A stretch of DNA of 64,000 bases, from NCBI GenBank assembly GCA_000814665.1, contig JWIH01000012.1, forward strand, positions 214,437 through 278,436. Reading direction: 5' to 3'. The stretch comes from Pseudoalteromonas flavipulchra NCIMB 2033 = ATCC BAA-314 (lineage in GTDB: Bacteria > Pseudomonadota > Gammaproteobacteria > Enterobacterales > Alteromonadaceae). A program made the translations under genes and the position numbers. The notes under the pieces are model-generated. The model was not told where the DNA came from and did no database searches. It saw nothing but the letters and a program-made list of their open reading frames with translations. Each line of letters opens with the position of its first letter. Within the stretch, counting starts at the first letter, position 1. Shown one piece after another: positions 10,172 to 20,640 of this stretch.

Positions 10172-10841
10172 CTCCTCTAAATTGCACCGGAAGCTTGCTC
10201 TTCTTATCTAACAGTTGGATCACATGCTCAATACCCTGCTGGCGTAAAATACCATGTAGCTCCGATTGTTTGGCATCGAGTAAACTAATGCCTTCCGCCA
10301 TCATGTCAAAAGCACGCCAGTCACCGTCTTGACCGCGTCTAACTTTGAAATCAATTTTGATATCAGGCTTACCAGGCTCTACAATTTTGGTCTTAACAAC
10401 CACCACACCTTCATTCTCAAATGGGCGATGCTCACCAAACTCTACCTTTTGGTCTTTATATTGAGTAAATACACCAGCATAAGTCGCTACCAAGTAATTT
10501 TTGAATACCTCAATAAACTCTCTAATATGCTCGACAGCAGCAGCTTTCTCCTCTTTACTTTCAATGTTGCGAACCTTTTGAATATAAGAACCTAATACAC
10601 GATACGCAGCATATTTGTAATCAATGTAAGGCAAGAGCTCTTCTTCTACGATAACGCGTAAGTGTTCTTTGTCTTTTTCAATGATGTTTTGCTCTTTCGT
10701 AACACGCTGAAAAGTTTGCGCCGCAACTTGCTCCACCATTTTATAAGGATCGCTTGAGTCCACTTCTTTCGCCTGAACCAATGCGGTAACCATCAATGCT
10801 ACAAGCAAAGTCAGACATTTTGCATAGATGTTTTTTAACAT
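10155..10841 (-). CDS. mlaC: Periplasmic phospholipid-binding protein MlaC
   Basis: MlaC ferries phospholipid between the outer-membrane MlaA complex and the inner-membrane MlaFEDB complex. A signal peptide covers residues 1-24, cleaved near VQAKE. The mature part shows the Tol_Tol_Ttg2 family features: EEELLPYIDYKYAAYRVLG, the central YAGVFTQYKDQKVEF, and the IDFKVRRGQDGDWRAFDM strand pair. The 228-residue length is a little above E. coli MlaC, with extra C-terminal residues. It lies 2 bp after mlaD. Confidence 0.95.
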   Translation of the reverse strand: MLKNIYAKCLTLLVALMVTALVQAKEVDSSDPYKMVEQVAAQTFQRVTKEQNIIEKDKEHLRVIVEEELLPYIDYKYAAYRVLGSYIQKVRNIESKEEKAAAVEHIREFIEVFKNYLVATYAGVFTQYKDQKVEFGEHRPFENEGVVVVKTKIVEPGKPDIKIDFKVRRGQDGDWRAFDMMAEGISLLDAKQSELHGILRQQGIEHVIQLLDKKSKLPVQFRGDDGDA

Positions 10842-10843
10842 AT

Positions 10844-11389
10844 TTACTCGCTCCCTTGATTAAATAGGAACTGACCAATTAGCTCTTCTAATACCAGTGC
10901 CGATTTTGTATCTGTGATCATGTCACCGTCTTTTAGCGCTTTTGTTTCCACACCAAAAAGAGACTCAAGATCAACGCTATCTTCACTCGTTACCTCCTGA
11001 CCAAGACATTTTTGCTTCGCAGATTCAGCAGCAATAACGGGAGAAATACCTAAGTATTGCTCTCCCAAAATGCCCGAAGTCAAAATCGAAACCGACGACG
11101 TATCGGAAAACTGACACTCGTAGTTTTTATCTAAACTCATTGAAACTACCGGCACGAACTCTTGTGGATGGATGTGAATTCCATCAACACGACCAATCAC
11201 AACCCCACCCACCTTAATTGGGGCGCGGGTTTTCAACGAGCCTATATTTTCGAACTTAGCATGCAAAGTGTAAGTTTCACCATTGCCGCTTAAACCTGAA
11301 TTAGCTACCTTTAGCGCCAACATAACAAATGCAGCAATGCCCAATGCCACGAACAACCCAACTAAAATTTCTATTTTCCGTGTATTCAT
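10844..11389 (-). CDS. mlaD: MCE-domain periplasmic ring subunit MlaD
   Basis: The single-MCE-domain protein that forms a hexameric ring on MlaE and passes lipid between the transporter and MlaC. It has an N-terminal transmembrane helix (about residues 8-27) followed by the MCE domain with FENIGSLKTRAPIKVGGVVIGRV, a typical MCE core. The C-terminal tail (LVLEELIGQFLFNQG) matches the hydrophobic helix lining the ring's pore. At 181 residues it is nearly the same length as E. coli MlaD. Confidence 0.96.
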   Translation of the reverse strand: MNTRKIEILVGLFVALGIAAFVMLALKVANSGLSGNGETYTLHAKFENIGSLKTRAPIKVGGVVIGRVDGIHIHPQEFVPVVSMSLDKNYECQFSDTSSVSILTSGILGEQYLGISPVIAAESAKQKCLGQEVTSEDSVDLESLFGVETKALKDGDMITDTKSALVLEELIGQFLFNQGSE

Positions 11390-11401
11390 TTTTAAAACCT
11401 T

Positions 11402-12187
11402 TTAACTTGAGAACATAACCGCTGTTAATACAAAGTCAAAGCCAAGTACAGCCAGTGAAGAATGTACTACCGTCTCTGTCGTCGCTTTACTTATTCCTTC
11501 AGAAGTGGGAATACAGTCATAGCCTTTGTATAGCGCGATCCAAGTTACTAATAGTGCAAATACGAAACTCTTAATAAGACCATTTAAGATGTCTTGTTGA
11601 AACGACACTTGCGATTGCATAATTGACCAGAAGCTACCTGAATCTACGCCTAACCAATCAACCCCCACCAAGTGTGCGCCTAAAATAGCGATCGCAGAGA
11701 ATATCAATGCGAGTAACGGCATACTAATAAAACCGGCCCAGAAACGAGGAGCAACCACGCGTTTAAGCGGGTCTATCGCCATCATTTCTAAACTAGATAA
11801 TTGTTCCGTCGCCTTCATCAAACCGATTTCGGCAGTTAACGCACTGCCTGCACGTCCTGCAAATAAGAGTGCGGTTACCACAGGGCCCAGCTCTCTAAGT
11901 AAACTCAAAGCAACCAAAGGTCCAAGGCTATCTTCAGCGCCATACCCAACTAACACGGTATAGCCTTGTAAAGCCAATACCATGCCGATAAATAAACCAG
12001 ACACCATGATAATCAACAATGATTGATGACCAACCATGTAAAGTTGCTTTATCAACAGTGGCGTGCCTTTTCGGAAATTAGGTAAGCTACATAGCGCACC
12101 AAAAAGCATTGTTGTGGCACGGCCAAGTGCAGCAAAACGACTGAGGGTTTTGTGGCCTAGTTTTTGTAAAAAGTCGACCATACTCAC
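11402..12187 (-). CDS. mlaE: Phospholipid ABC transporter permease MlaE
   Basis: The inner-membrane permease of the Mla system, 261 residues with five or six hydrophobic segments. Family hallmarks are [40 protein letters not shown] (the permease signature that docks with MlaF) and [17 protein letters not shown]. The start is ATG AGT ATG, with the first ATG overlapping the mlaF stop by 4 bp; an alternative start two codons in is possible. Confidence 0.96.
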   Translation of the reverse strand: MSMVDFLQKLGHKTLSRFAALGRATTMLFGALCSLPNFRKGTPLLIKQLYMVGHQSLLIIMVSGLFIGMVLALQGYTVLVGYGAEDSLGPLVALSLLRELGPVVTALLFAGRAGSALTAEIGLMKATEQLSSLEMMAIDPLKRVVAPRFWAGFISMPLLALIFSAIAILGAHLVGVDWLGVDSGSFWSIMQSQVSFQQDILNGLIKSFVFALLVTWIALYKGYDCIPTSEGISKATTETVVHSSLAVLGFDFVLTAVMFSS

Positions 12188-13041
12188 TCTCCTTGCAACA
12201 GCGCTTGCTGATAATCTGGCGCTTTAAAGTGGAATGGCACAGGACCATCCGCAAGGCCTTGTAAGAACTGCTGCACTAATGGCGATTCGTGTTCAAGCAT
12301 CTGTTCAGGGGTTCCTGTACCAATCACACCTTGTTCAGCAATAATAACGACGTGGTCGGCAATACTCAGTACTTCAGTAACGTCATGAGTGACTATCAGC
12401 GACGATAATCCCAATACTTCATTAAGGGACTTAATCAAGCGAACTAGAACCCCCATGGAGATCGGATCCTGACCTGCAAACGGTTCATCGTACATAATTA
12501 ATTCAGGATCAAGCGCGATAGAACGTGCTAAAGCTGCGCGTCTTGCCATACCGCCAGAGAGCTCTGCCGGCATTAAATCTTTTGCACCACGAAGACCAAC
12601 CGCTTGAAGCTTCATTAGCACCACTAAACGGATTAGTTCTTCAGATAACTCGGTATGCTCGCGTAGAGGAAATGCCACATTGTCGAACACGCTCATATCG
12701 GTAAACAAAGCACCGCTTTGAAATAACATACTCATGCGCGTTCGAGCTTGATACAAAGCTGCTCGTGACATGTTAGGGATACTGTTTCCAGCAAAAAGAA
12801 TATCACCGCTATCAGGCTTAAGCTGACCACCGATTAAACGCAGCATGGTGGTTTTACCAATGCCACTCGGTCCCATTATTGCGGTAATTTTGCCCTTTGG
12901 TACAGAAAAGCTCATGTTTTTGTAGATGATCCTTTCACCCCGAGAGAAGGTTACATCCTTGATTTCTACAATTGACTGCGACAAGTCGCTCTCCAGATCC
13001 AGACTATATTCATCCAAGTATGATACTTTTTTTTCAAACAA
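12184..13041 (-). CDS. mlaF: Phospholipid ABC transporter ATP-binding protein MlaF
   Basis: The ATPase that powers Mla phospholipid transport. Walker A is GPSGIGKT, the Q-loop is MLFQSGALF, the signature is LSGGMARR, Walker B is [10 protein letters not shown], and the H-loop is IVTHD. At 285 residues it is longer than E. coli MlaF because of a ~22-residue acidic N-terminal extension. I see no stronger internal start, so it may be real or the start may be further in. First gene of the operon, divergent from yrbG across 117 bp. Confidence 0.95.
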   Translation of the reverse strand: MFEKKVSYLDEYSLDLESDLSQSIVEIKDVTFSRGERIIYKNMSFSVPKGKITAIMGPSGIGKTTMLRLIGGQLKPDSGDILFAGNSIPNMSRAALYQARTRMSMLFQSGALFTDMSVFDNVAFPLREHTELSEELIRLVVLMKLQAVGLRGAKDLMPAELSGGMARRAALARSIALDPELIMYDEPFAGQDPISMGVLVRLIKSLNEVLGLSSLIVTHDVTEVLSIADHVVIIAEQGVIGTGTPEQMLEHESPLVQQFLQGLADGPVPFHFKAPDYQQALLQGE

Positions 13042-13158
13042 GATGGAAAATCGTTTTGGTAAAATTTTGTAAGTAGTGAAATGTAACGGTTTGCTTATAC
13101 TTTCCAGAGCGCTTTTGGTAGTATCTATCGAAATTTTAATCCTATTGGCTAGAGGTTC

Positions 13159-14118
13159 ATGGTTTTATCGTTTGTTATTCTCATTCTTGGCTTTATTGCA
13201 CTGGTTTGGAGTGCTGACCGCTTTGTTTTTGGTGCGGCCGCTCTTGCACGAAACTTCGGTGTACCAACATTAATTGTTGGTTTAACTATCGTGGCCATGG
13301 GTTCTTCAGCACCAGAAATGATGGTTGCTGCGCAAGCCGCTCTTGCAGATAAAACAGACACCGCCGTGGGCAATGCCATAGGTTCTAACATCGCCAATAT
13401 CTTACTCGTTTTGGGTCTCACTGCGTTATTAAGGCCACTCTCCGTAGGCTCTGGTATTTTGCGTCGCGAAATGCCGCTGTTAGTCATCGTTTCATTGGCT
13501 GCTTGGTATATCGTTAGTGATAACCACTTTAGTTTCGTAGAAGGTGTTTTGTTATTAGTCGGTTTCGCCGCTTTTCTTCTTGCACTTATCATTATCACCA
13601 AGCGTGGTGGTGGAGATAATGATGACCCATTTGTCAGTGAAGCCTGTGAAGAAGTGCCAAATAATATTCCAACTCAAAAAGCCGTTTTCTGGTTAATCGT
13701 GGGTATGATTTTACTGCCTATTAGCGCGGACTATCTCGTTGGCGCTGCGGTTGACATCGCCAAATATTTTGGCATGAGTGACCTGCTAATAGGATTAACC
13801 ATTATCGCCGTTGGTACTAGTTTACCCGAGCTTGCAGCATGTGTTGCTGGCGTACTTAAAAAAGAAGACGATCTAGCGCTTGGAAATATTATTGGCTCGA
13901 ACATCTTTAATATATTGGCAGTGCTATCTATTGCTGGGATTATCAACCCATCTGTCCTCGACGCCAATATTGCGTCCCGTGATATCTTTATTATGCTTGG
14001 CGCGACACTGCTGCTTATCCTAATGAGCCTCAGCTTGACCGGTAAGCGCCGTATTAACCGCATAGAAGGCGGCATATTGGTCGCAAGCTTCGTCGGTTAT
14101 ATTTACTACATCATTTAA
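13159..14118 (+). CDS. yrbG: Calcium/sodium antiporter, CaCA family (YrbG)
   Basis: An inner-membrane cation/Ca2+ exchanger of the CaCA superfamily. The 319 residues hold two homologous halves of about five transmembrane helices. Each half carries an alpha-repeat with the ion-binding glutamate: GSSAPEM (first half) and GTSLPEL (second), and each is followed by GN..GSNI (GNAIGSNIANI, GNIIGSNIFNI). A short hydrophilic, acidic loop divides the halves near residues 150-170. It is followed 9 bp later by kdsD, the same order as E. coli yrbG-kdsD. Confidence 0.95.
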   Translation: MVLSFVILILGFIALVWSADRFVFGAAALARNFGVPTLIVGLTIVAMGSSAPEMMVAAQAALADKTDTAVGNAIGSNIANILLVLGLTALLRPLSVGSGILRREMPLLVIVSLAAWYIVSDNHFSFVEGVLLLVGFAAFLLALIIITKRGGGDNDDPFVSEACEEVPNNIPTQKAVFWLIVGMILLPISADYLVGAAVDIAKYFGMSDLLIGLTIIAVGTSLPELAACVAGVLKKEDDLALGNIIGSNIFNILAVLSIAGIINPSVLDANIASRDIFIMLGATLLLILMSLSLTGKRRINRIEGGILVASFVGYIYYII

Positions 14119-14127
14119 GGAAGCCTT

Positions 14128-15099
14128 GTGACAACGAACCCATTTATTGACTCTGCAAATCAAGTTTTTGCAACCGAACTTGCAGCAATAGAAGAAGTGC
14201 AACAGTTTGTTGATCAACAATTTGTAAAAGCCTGTGAAATTATGTTTGGCTGCCAAGGCCGGATCATCGTGATTGGCATGGGTAAATCAGGCCACATCGG
14301 TAATAAAATTGCAGCGACACTCGCAAGTACTGGCAGCCCCGCATTTTTTGTTCATCCAGGTGAAGCAAGTCACGGCGACTTGGGTATGATCACCAAAGAT
14401 GATGTGGTACTGATGATCTCCAACTCAGGGGAAACCCAAGAGGTGATCTCAATCCTGCCTGTAATAAAGCGTTTAGGAGCCCCCGTTATTTCCATGACAG
14501 GCAACCCGAGCTCTACAATGGCTCGTAATGCAACGGTTCACCTTTGTGTTAAAGTATCGAAAGAAGCCTGCCCATTAGGACTTGCACCCACGGCTAGCAC
14601 CACAGCTACACTAGTGATGGGTGATGCGCTCGCGGTTGCGCTACTTGAAGCCAGAGGCTTTACGGCTGATGATTTTGCGCTTTCTCATCCTGGCGGTAGT
14701 TTAGGAAGGCGTCTACTACTAACCGTTGCTGATGTCATGCATCAAGGGGATGCAATCCCTATGGTCAATAGTCATTGCACAGTTAAAGAAGCTTTATTTG
14801 AAATGTCAGCTAAAAGTTTAGGTATGACGGCAATCGTAGATGAAAGCTCTCAATTACAGGGTATTTTTACTGATGGTGACTTGCGCCGTATTATCGAACA
14901 AAAGGTCGATATTCACACCACCCCAATCACGCAAGTAATGACGGCTAAAAGTACGACTGCACGCGCCGATATGCTCGCAGCTGAGGTACTCAATATCATG
15001 GAAACCAAACGAATTAATGGCTTGATTGTGGTAAACGAAAACAACATCCCAGTTGGCGCCTTGAATACGCAAGATTTACTTAGAGCGGGGGTGCTGTAA
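14128..15099 (+). CDS. kdsD: D-arabinose 5-phosphate isomerase KdsD
   Basis: Converts D-ribulose 5-phosphate to D-arabinose 5-phosphate, the first step of Kdo synthesis for LPS. The 323-residue protein has an N-terminal SIS domain (GMGKSGHIGNKIAATLASTG, then SNSGETQEV) and two C-terminal CBS repeats (about 205-323). The start is GTG, preceded by an AAGGAAG ribosome-binding sequence; the end shares a base with the kdsC ATG (TAATG). Confidence 0.97.
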   Translation: MTTNPFIDSANQVFATELAAIEEVQQFVDQQFVKACEIMFGCQGRIIVIGMGKSGHIGNKIAATLASTGSPAFFVHPGEASHGDLGMITKDDVVLMISNSGETQEVISILPVIKRLGAPVISMTGNPSSTMARNATVHLCVKVSKEACPLGLAPTASTTATLVMGDALAVALLEARGFTADDFALSHPGGSLGRRLLLTVADVMHQGDAIPMVNSHCTVKEALFEMSAKSLGMTAIVDESSQLQGIFTDGDLRRIIEQKVDIHTTPITQVMTAKSTTARADMLAAEVLNIMETKRINGLIVVNENNIPVGALNTQDLLRAGVL

Positions 15100-15650
15100 T
15101 GCAATTTGAAGATTTATATCAGACGATTTCAACTGAAGCTTGGGAAAAAGCAAAACAAATCAAATTATTGATCTGCGATATTGATGGCGTATTCTCAGAT
15201 GGCCGTATATACCTTGGTAATAATGGTGAAGAACTGAAAGCATTTAATACCAAAGATGGGTTTGGTATTAAGGCCTTAATTGATAGTGGTATCGAAGTCG
15301 GCGTTATCACAGGTAGGCATTCACAAATAGTTCAGCAACGCATGACTAGTTTAAATGTAACTTATATTTACCAAGGCCAAGAAAACAAGTTAGTGGCATA
15401 TGATGAACTGAAGACTAAGCTCAACCTTAGTGATGACGAAATTGCGTATATTGGTGATGATGGCCCAGATCTACCCGTAATGGAGCGAGTCGGTTTTGCC
15501 GTTGCCGTCAATGATGCACATCCTCTTGTTAAACATATCGCCCATTACACGACCTTGATGCCTGGTGGTTTTGGTGCCGTGAGAGAGTTGACTGATCTTC
15601 TAATGCTCAGCCAAAATCACTTATTGACTTCCAAAGGATCAAGTACATGA
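15099..15650 (+). CDS. kdsC: 3-deoxy-D-manno-octulosonate 8-phosphate phosphatase KdsC
   Basis: A HAD-family phosphatase that releases Kdo from Kdo-8-phosphate. HAD motif I is CDIDGVFSDG, with Asp27 the nucleophile and Asp29 the acid/base. Motif II is the Thr of VITGR, and motif IV is IGDDGPDLPVM. The 183-residue, cap-less architecture is the KdsC type, which works as a tetramer. Coupled to kdsD at its start and overlapping lptC by 4 bp. Confidence 0.97.
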   Translation: MQFEDLYQTISTEAWEKAKQIKLLICDIDGVFSDGRIYLGNNGEELKAFNTKDGFGIKALIDSGIEVGVITGRHSQIVQQRMTSLNVTYIYQGQENKLVAYDELKTKLNLSDDEIAYIGDDGPDLPVMERVGFAVAVNDAHPLVKHIAHYTTLMPGGFGAVRELTDLLMLSQNHLLTSKGSST

Positions 15651-16201
15651 CCGTATTACGTGTCATCTTACTCATTGTTTTCTCTTCTTTAATGGTATGG
15701 ATGTGGTCGCCCATGTTTAATCCATCAGAGGCGGACTCAGCAAAAGAAGATGAACCGTTAGCTAAGCCCGATTATGTTGCAACCACGCTTCAGCAAACGA
15801 CCTATAGTGAAAATGGCTTATTAAACTATCAGGTAACTGCTGATAAGATGGAGTTGTATCAAGATCTTGGCTTTAGTCACTTTGAAAAGCCTATTTTCAC
15901 CTTATATAACGGTGAGCAGAATTGGCAAATAAGTGCATTAGAAGCAACACTGTACGAAAACAATACCTTGATATTAGAAGGCAATGTACTGGCAAAGAAT
16001 TTAACGCCTAACGCCATGATCACCAATATCAATGCCGATAATGTAAGAGTTGAAATTAAGCAAAAATTGATGAAATCGGAACACCCTGTCGTTATCACCG
16101 GTCCTAGTCTTAGGATCACGGGTAAAGGGCTGCATGCGGATCTACAAAAGCAAGTGATCGAACTCATCAACCACACAAAGACAATTTATTATGACCAGTA
16201 A
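15647..16201 (+). CDS. lptC: LPS export protein LptC
   Basis: A bitopic inner-membrane protein that receives LPS from LptBFG and hands it to LptA. One N-terminal transmembrane helix (about residues 4-22) is followed by a periplasmic beta-jellyroll, with the family stretch SENGLLNYQVTADKMELYQD. At 184 residues it is close to E. coli LptC (191). It overlaps both kdsC (4 bp) and lptA (11 bp), which places it in the kds-lpt operon. Confidence 0.93.
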   Translation: MTVLRVILLIVFSSLMVWMWSPMFNPSEADSAKEDEPLAKPDYVATTLQQTTYSENGLLNYQVTADKMELYQDLGFSHFEKPIFTLYNGEQNWQISALEATLYENNTLILEGNVLAKNLTPNAMITNINADNVRVEIKQKLMKSEHPVVITGPSLRITGKGLHADLQKQVIELINHTKTIYYDQ

Positions 16202-16733
16202 AATCATTAACAAACTAGTTTTCATCGGCTTGCTTGCAAGTTCTACTTTAGCAAATGCTGCAGAACAAAATGAAGTCATTATTGATGCTGGCCGTCAGCA
16301 AGCTCAACTGCAAAGCAACATCGGTATTTTTGAACAGAATGTTGTTATTATTCATGGCAACAGAAAAATAAATGCCGATCGCCTAGAAGTCCACCGCCGC
16401 GCGGAGCTTGGTACTAACAAGCAACTGCTTGTTGCAACTGGCAGCCCAGCTATTTTCAGCGAACGTCAACCTGATGGTAATTTGCTAGAAGCCAAAGCAA
16501 ACGAAATTCGTTACGACGTTGCGAAAGGCACCTTAGTCATTTCTGGCGATGCAGAAATCAATCAAACTGGGCAAAAAATCAATGCGCAAGTCATCACCTA
16601 TGACATTGAAAAGCAATTGATCAGTGCTGAGCGCTCAGACCAAGAAGATTCTCGGGTAAGAACCATCCTTGTTCCTGTAGATGACAAAAAAGACGCAAAA
16701 GATAAAAAAGCGCAGGAAGAAGGTAACAATTAA
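16191..16733 (+). CDS. lptA: LPS transport periplasmic protein LptA
   Basis: LptA polymerises into the periplasmic bridge that carries LPS to LptDE. A signal peptide covers residues 1-23 (ends ANA). The OstA/LptA domain follows, with [11 protein letters not shown] and the repeated beta-strand pattern typical of the jellyroll. The C-terminal ~15 residues are a Lys/Asp-rich tail ([13 protein letters not shown]). Its stop shares a base with the lptB start (TAATG). Confidence 0.95.
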   Translation: MTSKIINKLVFIGLLASSTLANAAEQNEVIIDAGRQQAQLQSNIGIFEQNVVIIHGNRKINADRLEVHRRAELGTNKQLLVATGSPAIFSERQPDGNLLEAKANEIRYDVAKGTLVISGDAEINQTGQKINAQVITYDIEKQLISAERSDQEDSRVRTILVPVDDKKDAKDKKAQEEGNN

Positions 16734-17458
16734 TGAGCGAGCTCAAAGCAACTGGTCTAGCAAAGAGTTATAAAGGTCGTGAAGTCGTCAAAAATGTTGG
16801 CTTAAGTGTTAAGGCTGGCAGCATTGTAGGCTTATTAGGACCAAATGGTGCAGGTAAAACCACTACGTTCTACATGATTGTAGGGTTAGTACCAAGCGAC
16901 AAAGGTTTTATTCAGATTGATGATGAAGATATCACTTTGCTACCGATGCACAGCCGCGCGCGACTTGGTATTGGCTATCTACCACAAGAGTCTTCAATCT
17001 TTAGAAAACTCACGGTCTATCAAAATTTGATGGCGATTTTAGAAACTCGAAAAGACTTATCTAAAGTTGAGAGAGAAGCTGAACTAAACGAGTTACTGGA
17101 CGAATTTAATATTCAACACATTCGTGACTCACAGGGCATGGCATTGTCGGGAGGCGAAAGAAGACGCGTAGAGATTGCTCGCGCTTTAGCCGCTAATCCT
17201 AAGTTTATCCTGTTAGATGAACCTTTTGCTGGTGTTGATCCTATTTCGGTGTTAGATATAAAGACAATCATAGAGCACCTAAAAAACCGCGGTATCGGTG
17301 TGCTAATCACCGATCATAACGTTAGAGAAACACTGGACGTATGTGAAAAAGCCTACATCGTTTCACATGGTGAGTTAATCGCTGCAGGCACGCCAGAACA
17401 TGTTTTGGCAGATCAAACCGTAAGAGATGTCTACCTAGGCGAACAATTCAAGCTATAG
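16733..17458 (+). CDS. lptB: LPS export ABC transporter ATP-binding protein LptB
   Basis: The ATPase of LptB2FG, powering LPS extraction from the inner membrane. Walker A is GPNGAGKT, the Q-loop is LPQESS, the signature is LSGGERRR, Walker B is [10 protein letters not shown] and the switch histidine is in ITDHN. The 241-residue length and the [11 protein letters not shown] stretch are characteristic of LptB rather than LivF-type ATPases. Last of the lpt genes; rpoN follows after 46 bp. Confidence 0.97.
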   Translation: MSELKATGLAKSYKGREVVKNVGLSVKAGSIVGLLGPNGAGKTTTFYMIVGLVPSDKGFIQIDDEDITLLPMHSRARLGIGYLPQESSIFRKLTVYQNLMAILETRKDLSKVEREAELNELLDEFNIQHIRDSQGMALSGGERRRVEIARALAANPKFILLDEPFAGVDPISVLDIKTIIEHLKNRGIGVLITDHNVRETLDVCEKAYIVSHGELIAAGTPEHVLADQTVRDVYLGEQFKL

Positions 17459-17504
17459 TTAAGACGTAGTATTAATAACTGTTAAAAAGGATTGTTAGAG
17501 ATAC

Positions 17505-19004
17505 ATGAGGCAATCATTACAGCTGCGCATGGGGCAGCAACTTACAATGACTCCACAACTGCAACAAGCCATTCGCTTGCTGCAGCTTAGTACATTGGAT
17601 CTGCAACAAGAAATACAAGAAGCATTAGACAGCAATCCATTGTTGGAAGTGGAAGAAGGTGATAATACTGACGGCGAAAACGCTGACCAACACAGCCAAG
17701 AAAAGAGCAGTGCTGACGACAATCAAGATTCAAGCGATGAAGCGCAGGTTAGTGACTATGAAATAGACTCAGATACCGCCATGAGCAAAGACACTGTCAG
17801 TGATGACCTTGCCATGGATGTCACTTGGGACGAATATATGAGTGCAGCACCCGCTGCAAGCTCAGGCCCACTTCCCGATGACGATAATGTTTATCAAGGG
17901 GAAACCTCTGAATCTCTCCACGACTATCTCATGTGGCAACTTGAGCTGACACCATTTAGTCCAACAGATAGAGCGATTGCGATTGCGATTATTGAAGCGG
18001 TCGACCTGTCAGGCATTTTAACACTGTCTTGCGAAGACATTTTAGAAAGCATTAATGATGAGAGTAGCGAAGAGCCTATTGAGCTGGATGAAGTCGAAGC
18101 CGTGCTCAAACGTATTCAGCTTTTCGATCCTGTCGGTATCGCAGCGCGCAGTTTACAAGAATGCTTGTGTATTCAGCTAAATCAATTCGCCCCAGATACA
18201 CCATGGATTGCCGAAACGAAAATGATCCTGACAGAGCATATCGACTTGCTTGCCAGCCGTGACTATCGAACTTTGGCAAAGAAAACGCGCCTTAAAGAAG
18301 CCGATCTCAAAGAGGTCATGACGTTAATTCATAGCCTTAACCCAAAACCAGCGGCAAGCATTATTCATGAAGAGCCTGAATATGTAATCCCTGACGTATC
18401 AGTGAAAAAAGTAAAAGGTCGCTGGGTCGTAGAGCTAAATCCTGATGCTATGCCTAAAATAAGAGTAAACGACCATTACGCTGCGATGTCTAGAACGGCA
18501 AAATCCAGTACGGATAGTCAGTTTATTCGCTCACATTTACAAGAAGCAAAGTGGTTTATTAAAAGCTTAGAAAGCCGAAATGATACTTTATTAAAAGTTA
18601 CCAATTGCATTGTGCAACAACAACAGGCATTCTTTGAACATGGCCCCGAAGCAATGCGCCCTATGGTGCTAAATGATGTTGCTGAAATGGTTGAGATGCA
18701 TGAGTCCACAATTTCCCGTGTGACAACACAAAAATACATGCATACACCTCGGGGAATATTTGAGCTGAAGTATTTCTTCTCTAGCCATGTAAGTACAGAA
18801 AATGGAGGTGAGTGCTCCTCTACAGCAATTAGAGCACTTATCAAAAAGCTGATAGCTGCAGAAAATACCGCGAAGCCATTGAGTGACAGCAAAATTGCAG
18901 ATATCTTAGCTGAGCAAGGAATTAAGGTAGCGAGACGCACGATTGCAAAATATCGTGAATCCCTAGCCATTCCACCGTCAAATCAGCGTAAAAGCTTGAT
19001 ATAA
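17505..19004 (+). CDS. rpoN: RNA polymerase sigma-54 factor
   Basis: The alternative sigma factor that recognises -24/-12 promoters and needs AAA+ activators. Region I is Gln/Leu-rich ([22 protein letters not shown]), followed by an acidic region II (about residues 48-120). The core-binding and DNA-binding region ends in the RpoN box, here [10 protein letters not shown] near the C-terminus. At 499 residues it is of normal length. It sits between lptB and hpf, the conserved rpoN neighbourhood. Confidence 0.98.
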   Translation: MRQSLQLRMGQQLTMTPQLQQAIRLLQLSTLDLQQEIQEALDSNPLLEVEEGDNTDGENADQHSQEKSSADDNQDSSDEAQVSDYEIDSDTAMSKDTVSDDLAMDVTWDEYMSAAPAASSGPLPDDDNVYQGETSESLHDYLMWQLELTPFSPTDRAIAIAIIEAVDLSGILTLSCEDILESINDESSEEPIELDEVEAVLKRIQLFDPVGIAARSLQECLCIQLNQFAPDTPWIAETKMILTEHIDLLASRDYRTLAKKTRLKEADLKEVMTLIHSLNPKPAASIIHEEPEYVIPDVSVKKVKGRWVVELNPDAMPKIRVNDHYAAMSRTAKSSTDSQFIRSHLQEAKWFIKSLESRNDTLLKVTNCIVQQQQAFFEHGPEAMRPMVLNDVAEMVEMHESTISRVTTQKYMHTPRGIFELKYFFSSHVSTENGGECSSTAIRALIKKLIAAENTAKPLSDSKIADILAEQGIKVARRTIAKYRESLAIPPSNQRKSLI

Positions 19005-19033
19005 GACGTAAAACCCAAGAAGGAAAAATGCTT

Positions 19034-19321
19034 ATGCAACTAAATCTAACTGGTCGCCATGTAGAAATTACTGACTCATTAAGAGACTATGTCACCAACA
19101 AGTTTGCGAAGCTAGAAAGGCACTTTGATCATATCAATAACGTGCATGTGATCCTTGATGTCGAGAAGCTAGTACAAAAAGCAGAAGCAACATTACACGT
19201 AAACGGCGGCGAGCTATTTGCATCAACAGAGCATCAAGATATGTATGCCGCAATTGATGGCCTTATCGACAAGCTAGATCGTCAAGTTATTAAACACAAA
19301 GAGAAGCTCACTCGACACTAA
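19034..19321 (+). CDS. hpf: Ribosome hibernation promoting factor HPF
   Basis: A small ribosome-associated protein that drives 100S dimer formation in stationary phase. It has the short-HPF form with the family start MQLNLTGRHVEITDSLRDYV. Two in-frame ATGs are possible, at 19028 and 19034. The GGA of the ribosome-binding site ends 3 nt before the first and 9 nt before the second, and the second also gives the usual 95 residues, so I chose 19034. ptsN starts 1 bp after its stop. Confidence 0.95.
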   Translation: MQLNLTGRHVEITDSLRDYVTNKFAKLERHFDHINNVHVILDVEKLVQKAEATLHVNGGELFASTEHQDMYAAIDGLIDKLDRQVIKHKEKLTRH

Positions 19322-19322
19322 G

Positions 19323-19781
19323 ATGAAATTAAGTGAATTAGTGAACAAGGACTGCAGTAAAGCTGCGGTCCTTTTTAATAGCAAAAAACGTATTTTAGAA
19401 TACATTAGCGAACTGGCTCATAGCCAAATTCCAAATACCAGTCAGCATGCTATCTTGGACGCTTTAATGGCGCGAGAGAAATTAGGCAGCACAGGGATCG
19501 GTAAAGGCATTGCCATTCCTCATGGTCGACTTGAAGGTTTGGATAAAATCCTTGCAATGGTGCTTGTCAGCGAGCAAGGGATCCAGTTTGAAGCCATAGA
19601 TAAGCAGCCTGTCGATATTTTTGTCGCGTTCATCGTACCCGAAGGTGATAATCAACAGCACCTGAAGACCTTAGCGGCGATTGCTGATACACTCAAAGAC
19701 AAGTCTTTTTGCAAAATGCTTAGGCAAGCAAAAAGTGACGATGAGTTATATGCAGTGATCCAAGGTGAACTTGATGAGTGA
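19323..19781 (+). CDS. ptsN: Nitrogen PTS enzyme IIA (PtsN)
   Basis: The terminal phosphoacceptor of the nitrogen phosphotransferase chain, which acts in regulation (potassium uptake, nitrogen and envelope stress) rather than sugar transport. The phosphorylation site is His67 in GIAIPHGRL. The 152-residue single-domain layout matches E. coli EIIA-Ntr. Its partners NPr and RapZ are encoded immediately downstream, with rapZ overlapping by 8 bp. Confidence 0.96.
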   Translation: MKLSELVNKDCSKAAVLFNSKKRILEYISELAHSQIPNTSQHAILDALMAREKLGSTGIGKGIAIPHGRLEGLDKILAMVLVSEQGIQFEAIDKQPVDIFVAFIVPEGDNQQHLKTLAAIADTLKDKSFCKMLRQAKSDDELYAVIQGELDE

Positions 19782-20640
19782 TGAAGAAAAAGGACTCGAG
19801 CTTATCATTATCAGTGGCCGCTCCGGCTCTGGTAAATCTGTAGCGCTTCGAGTATTGGAGGACTTAGGCTACTATTGTGTAGATAACATTCCAGTCAATT
19901 TGCTGCCGTCTTTAGTCCGCAGTGTTTCCGACAATTATAATAAAATTGCAGTCAGTATTGATGTTAGAAACTTGCCTAAAGAGCAGGACGAATTTAATGA
20001 CATTCTTGAATACTTACCTGGCTTTGCCAAACCTACCCTGTTTTATTTAGACAGTGACGATCAAACCCTGATAAAACGCTTCTCAGAAACACGCCGTTTG
20101 CACCCTCTTTCACTGCATAATCTTCCATTAGATGTTGCGATAAAGAAAGAACGGGAATTGTTAGACGTCTTGATCACTCGCGCCGATTTTCTCATTGATA
20201 CTACAGGCCTGAGCGTTCATCAACTTGCAGAAGATATCCGCGAAAAAATCTTAGGTAAAAAAGACAAGCAACTCATTATTACCTTTGAATCTTTCGGCTT
20301 TAAACACGGCATCCCAAAACAAGCGGATTACGTTTTTGATGCGCGCTTTTTGCCCAATCCACATTGGGAGCCTGAGCTTAAGCCGCTAACTGGCTTAGAT
20401 CAGCCAGTCAAAGACTATTTGTCGAGTCACAGCATAGTGCAAAAATTTACTTGGCAGATCCAAACCTTTGTACAAACTTGGTTACCACACCTAGAGCGTA
20501 ACAATCGCAGCTATCTAACGATCGCAATAGGATGTACTGGTGGGCAGCATCGCTCGGTATACTTAGCGCAAACCATTGGTGAGCGTTTTGCTAAAACCCA
20601 TCCCAACGTCAAAATTCGCCACCGTGAGCAAGAGGGTTAA
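19774..20640 (+). CDS. rapZ: RNase adapter protein RapZ
   Basis: In E. coli RapZ guides RNase E to the small RNA GlmZ, tuning GlmS and amino-sugar supply for the cell wall. The N-terminal kinase-like domain has Walker A GRSGSGKS. The C-terminal domain has the RNA-binding and sensing segment GCTGGQHRSVY with FESFGFKHG. I set the start at ATG 19774 (288 residues), which has AAGG eight to nine bases upstream; a GTG at 19765 would add three residues. It overlaps ptsN and is followed directly by npr. Confidence 0.95.
   Translation: MSDEEKGLELIIISGRSGSGKSVALRVLEDLGYYCVDNIPVNLLPSLVRSVSDNYNKIAVSIDVRNLPKEQDEFNDILEYLPGFAKPTLFYLDSDDQTLIKRFSETRRLHPLSLHNLPLDVAIKKERELLDVLITRADFLIDTTGLSVHQLAEDIREKILGKKDKQLIITFESFGFKHGIPKQADYVFDARFLPNPHWEPELKPLTGLDQPVKDYLSSHSIVQKFTWQIQTFVQTWLPHLERNNRSYLTIAIGCTGGQHRSVYLAQTIGERFAKTHPNVKIRHREQEG

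Noticed and set aside
13042-13158. TATACT as a promoter for yrbG near 13096
   Set aside because: A -10-like hexamer is present, but no -35 and no extended element; AT-rich sequence makes chance matches common.
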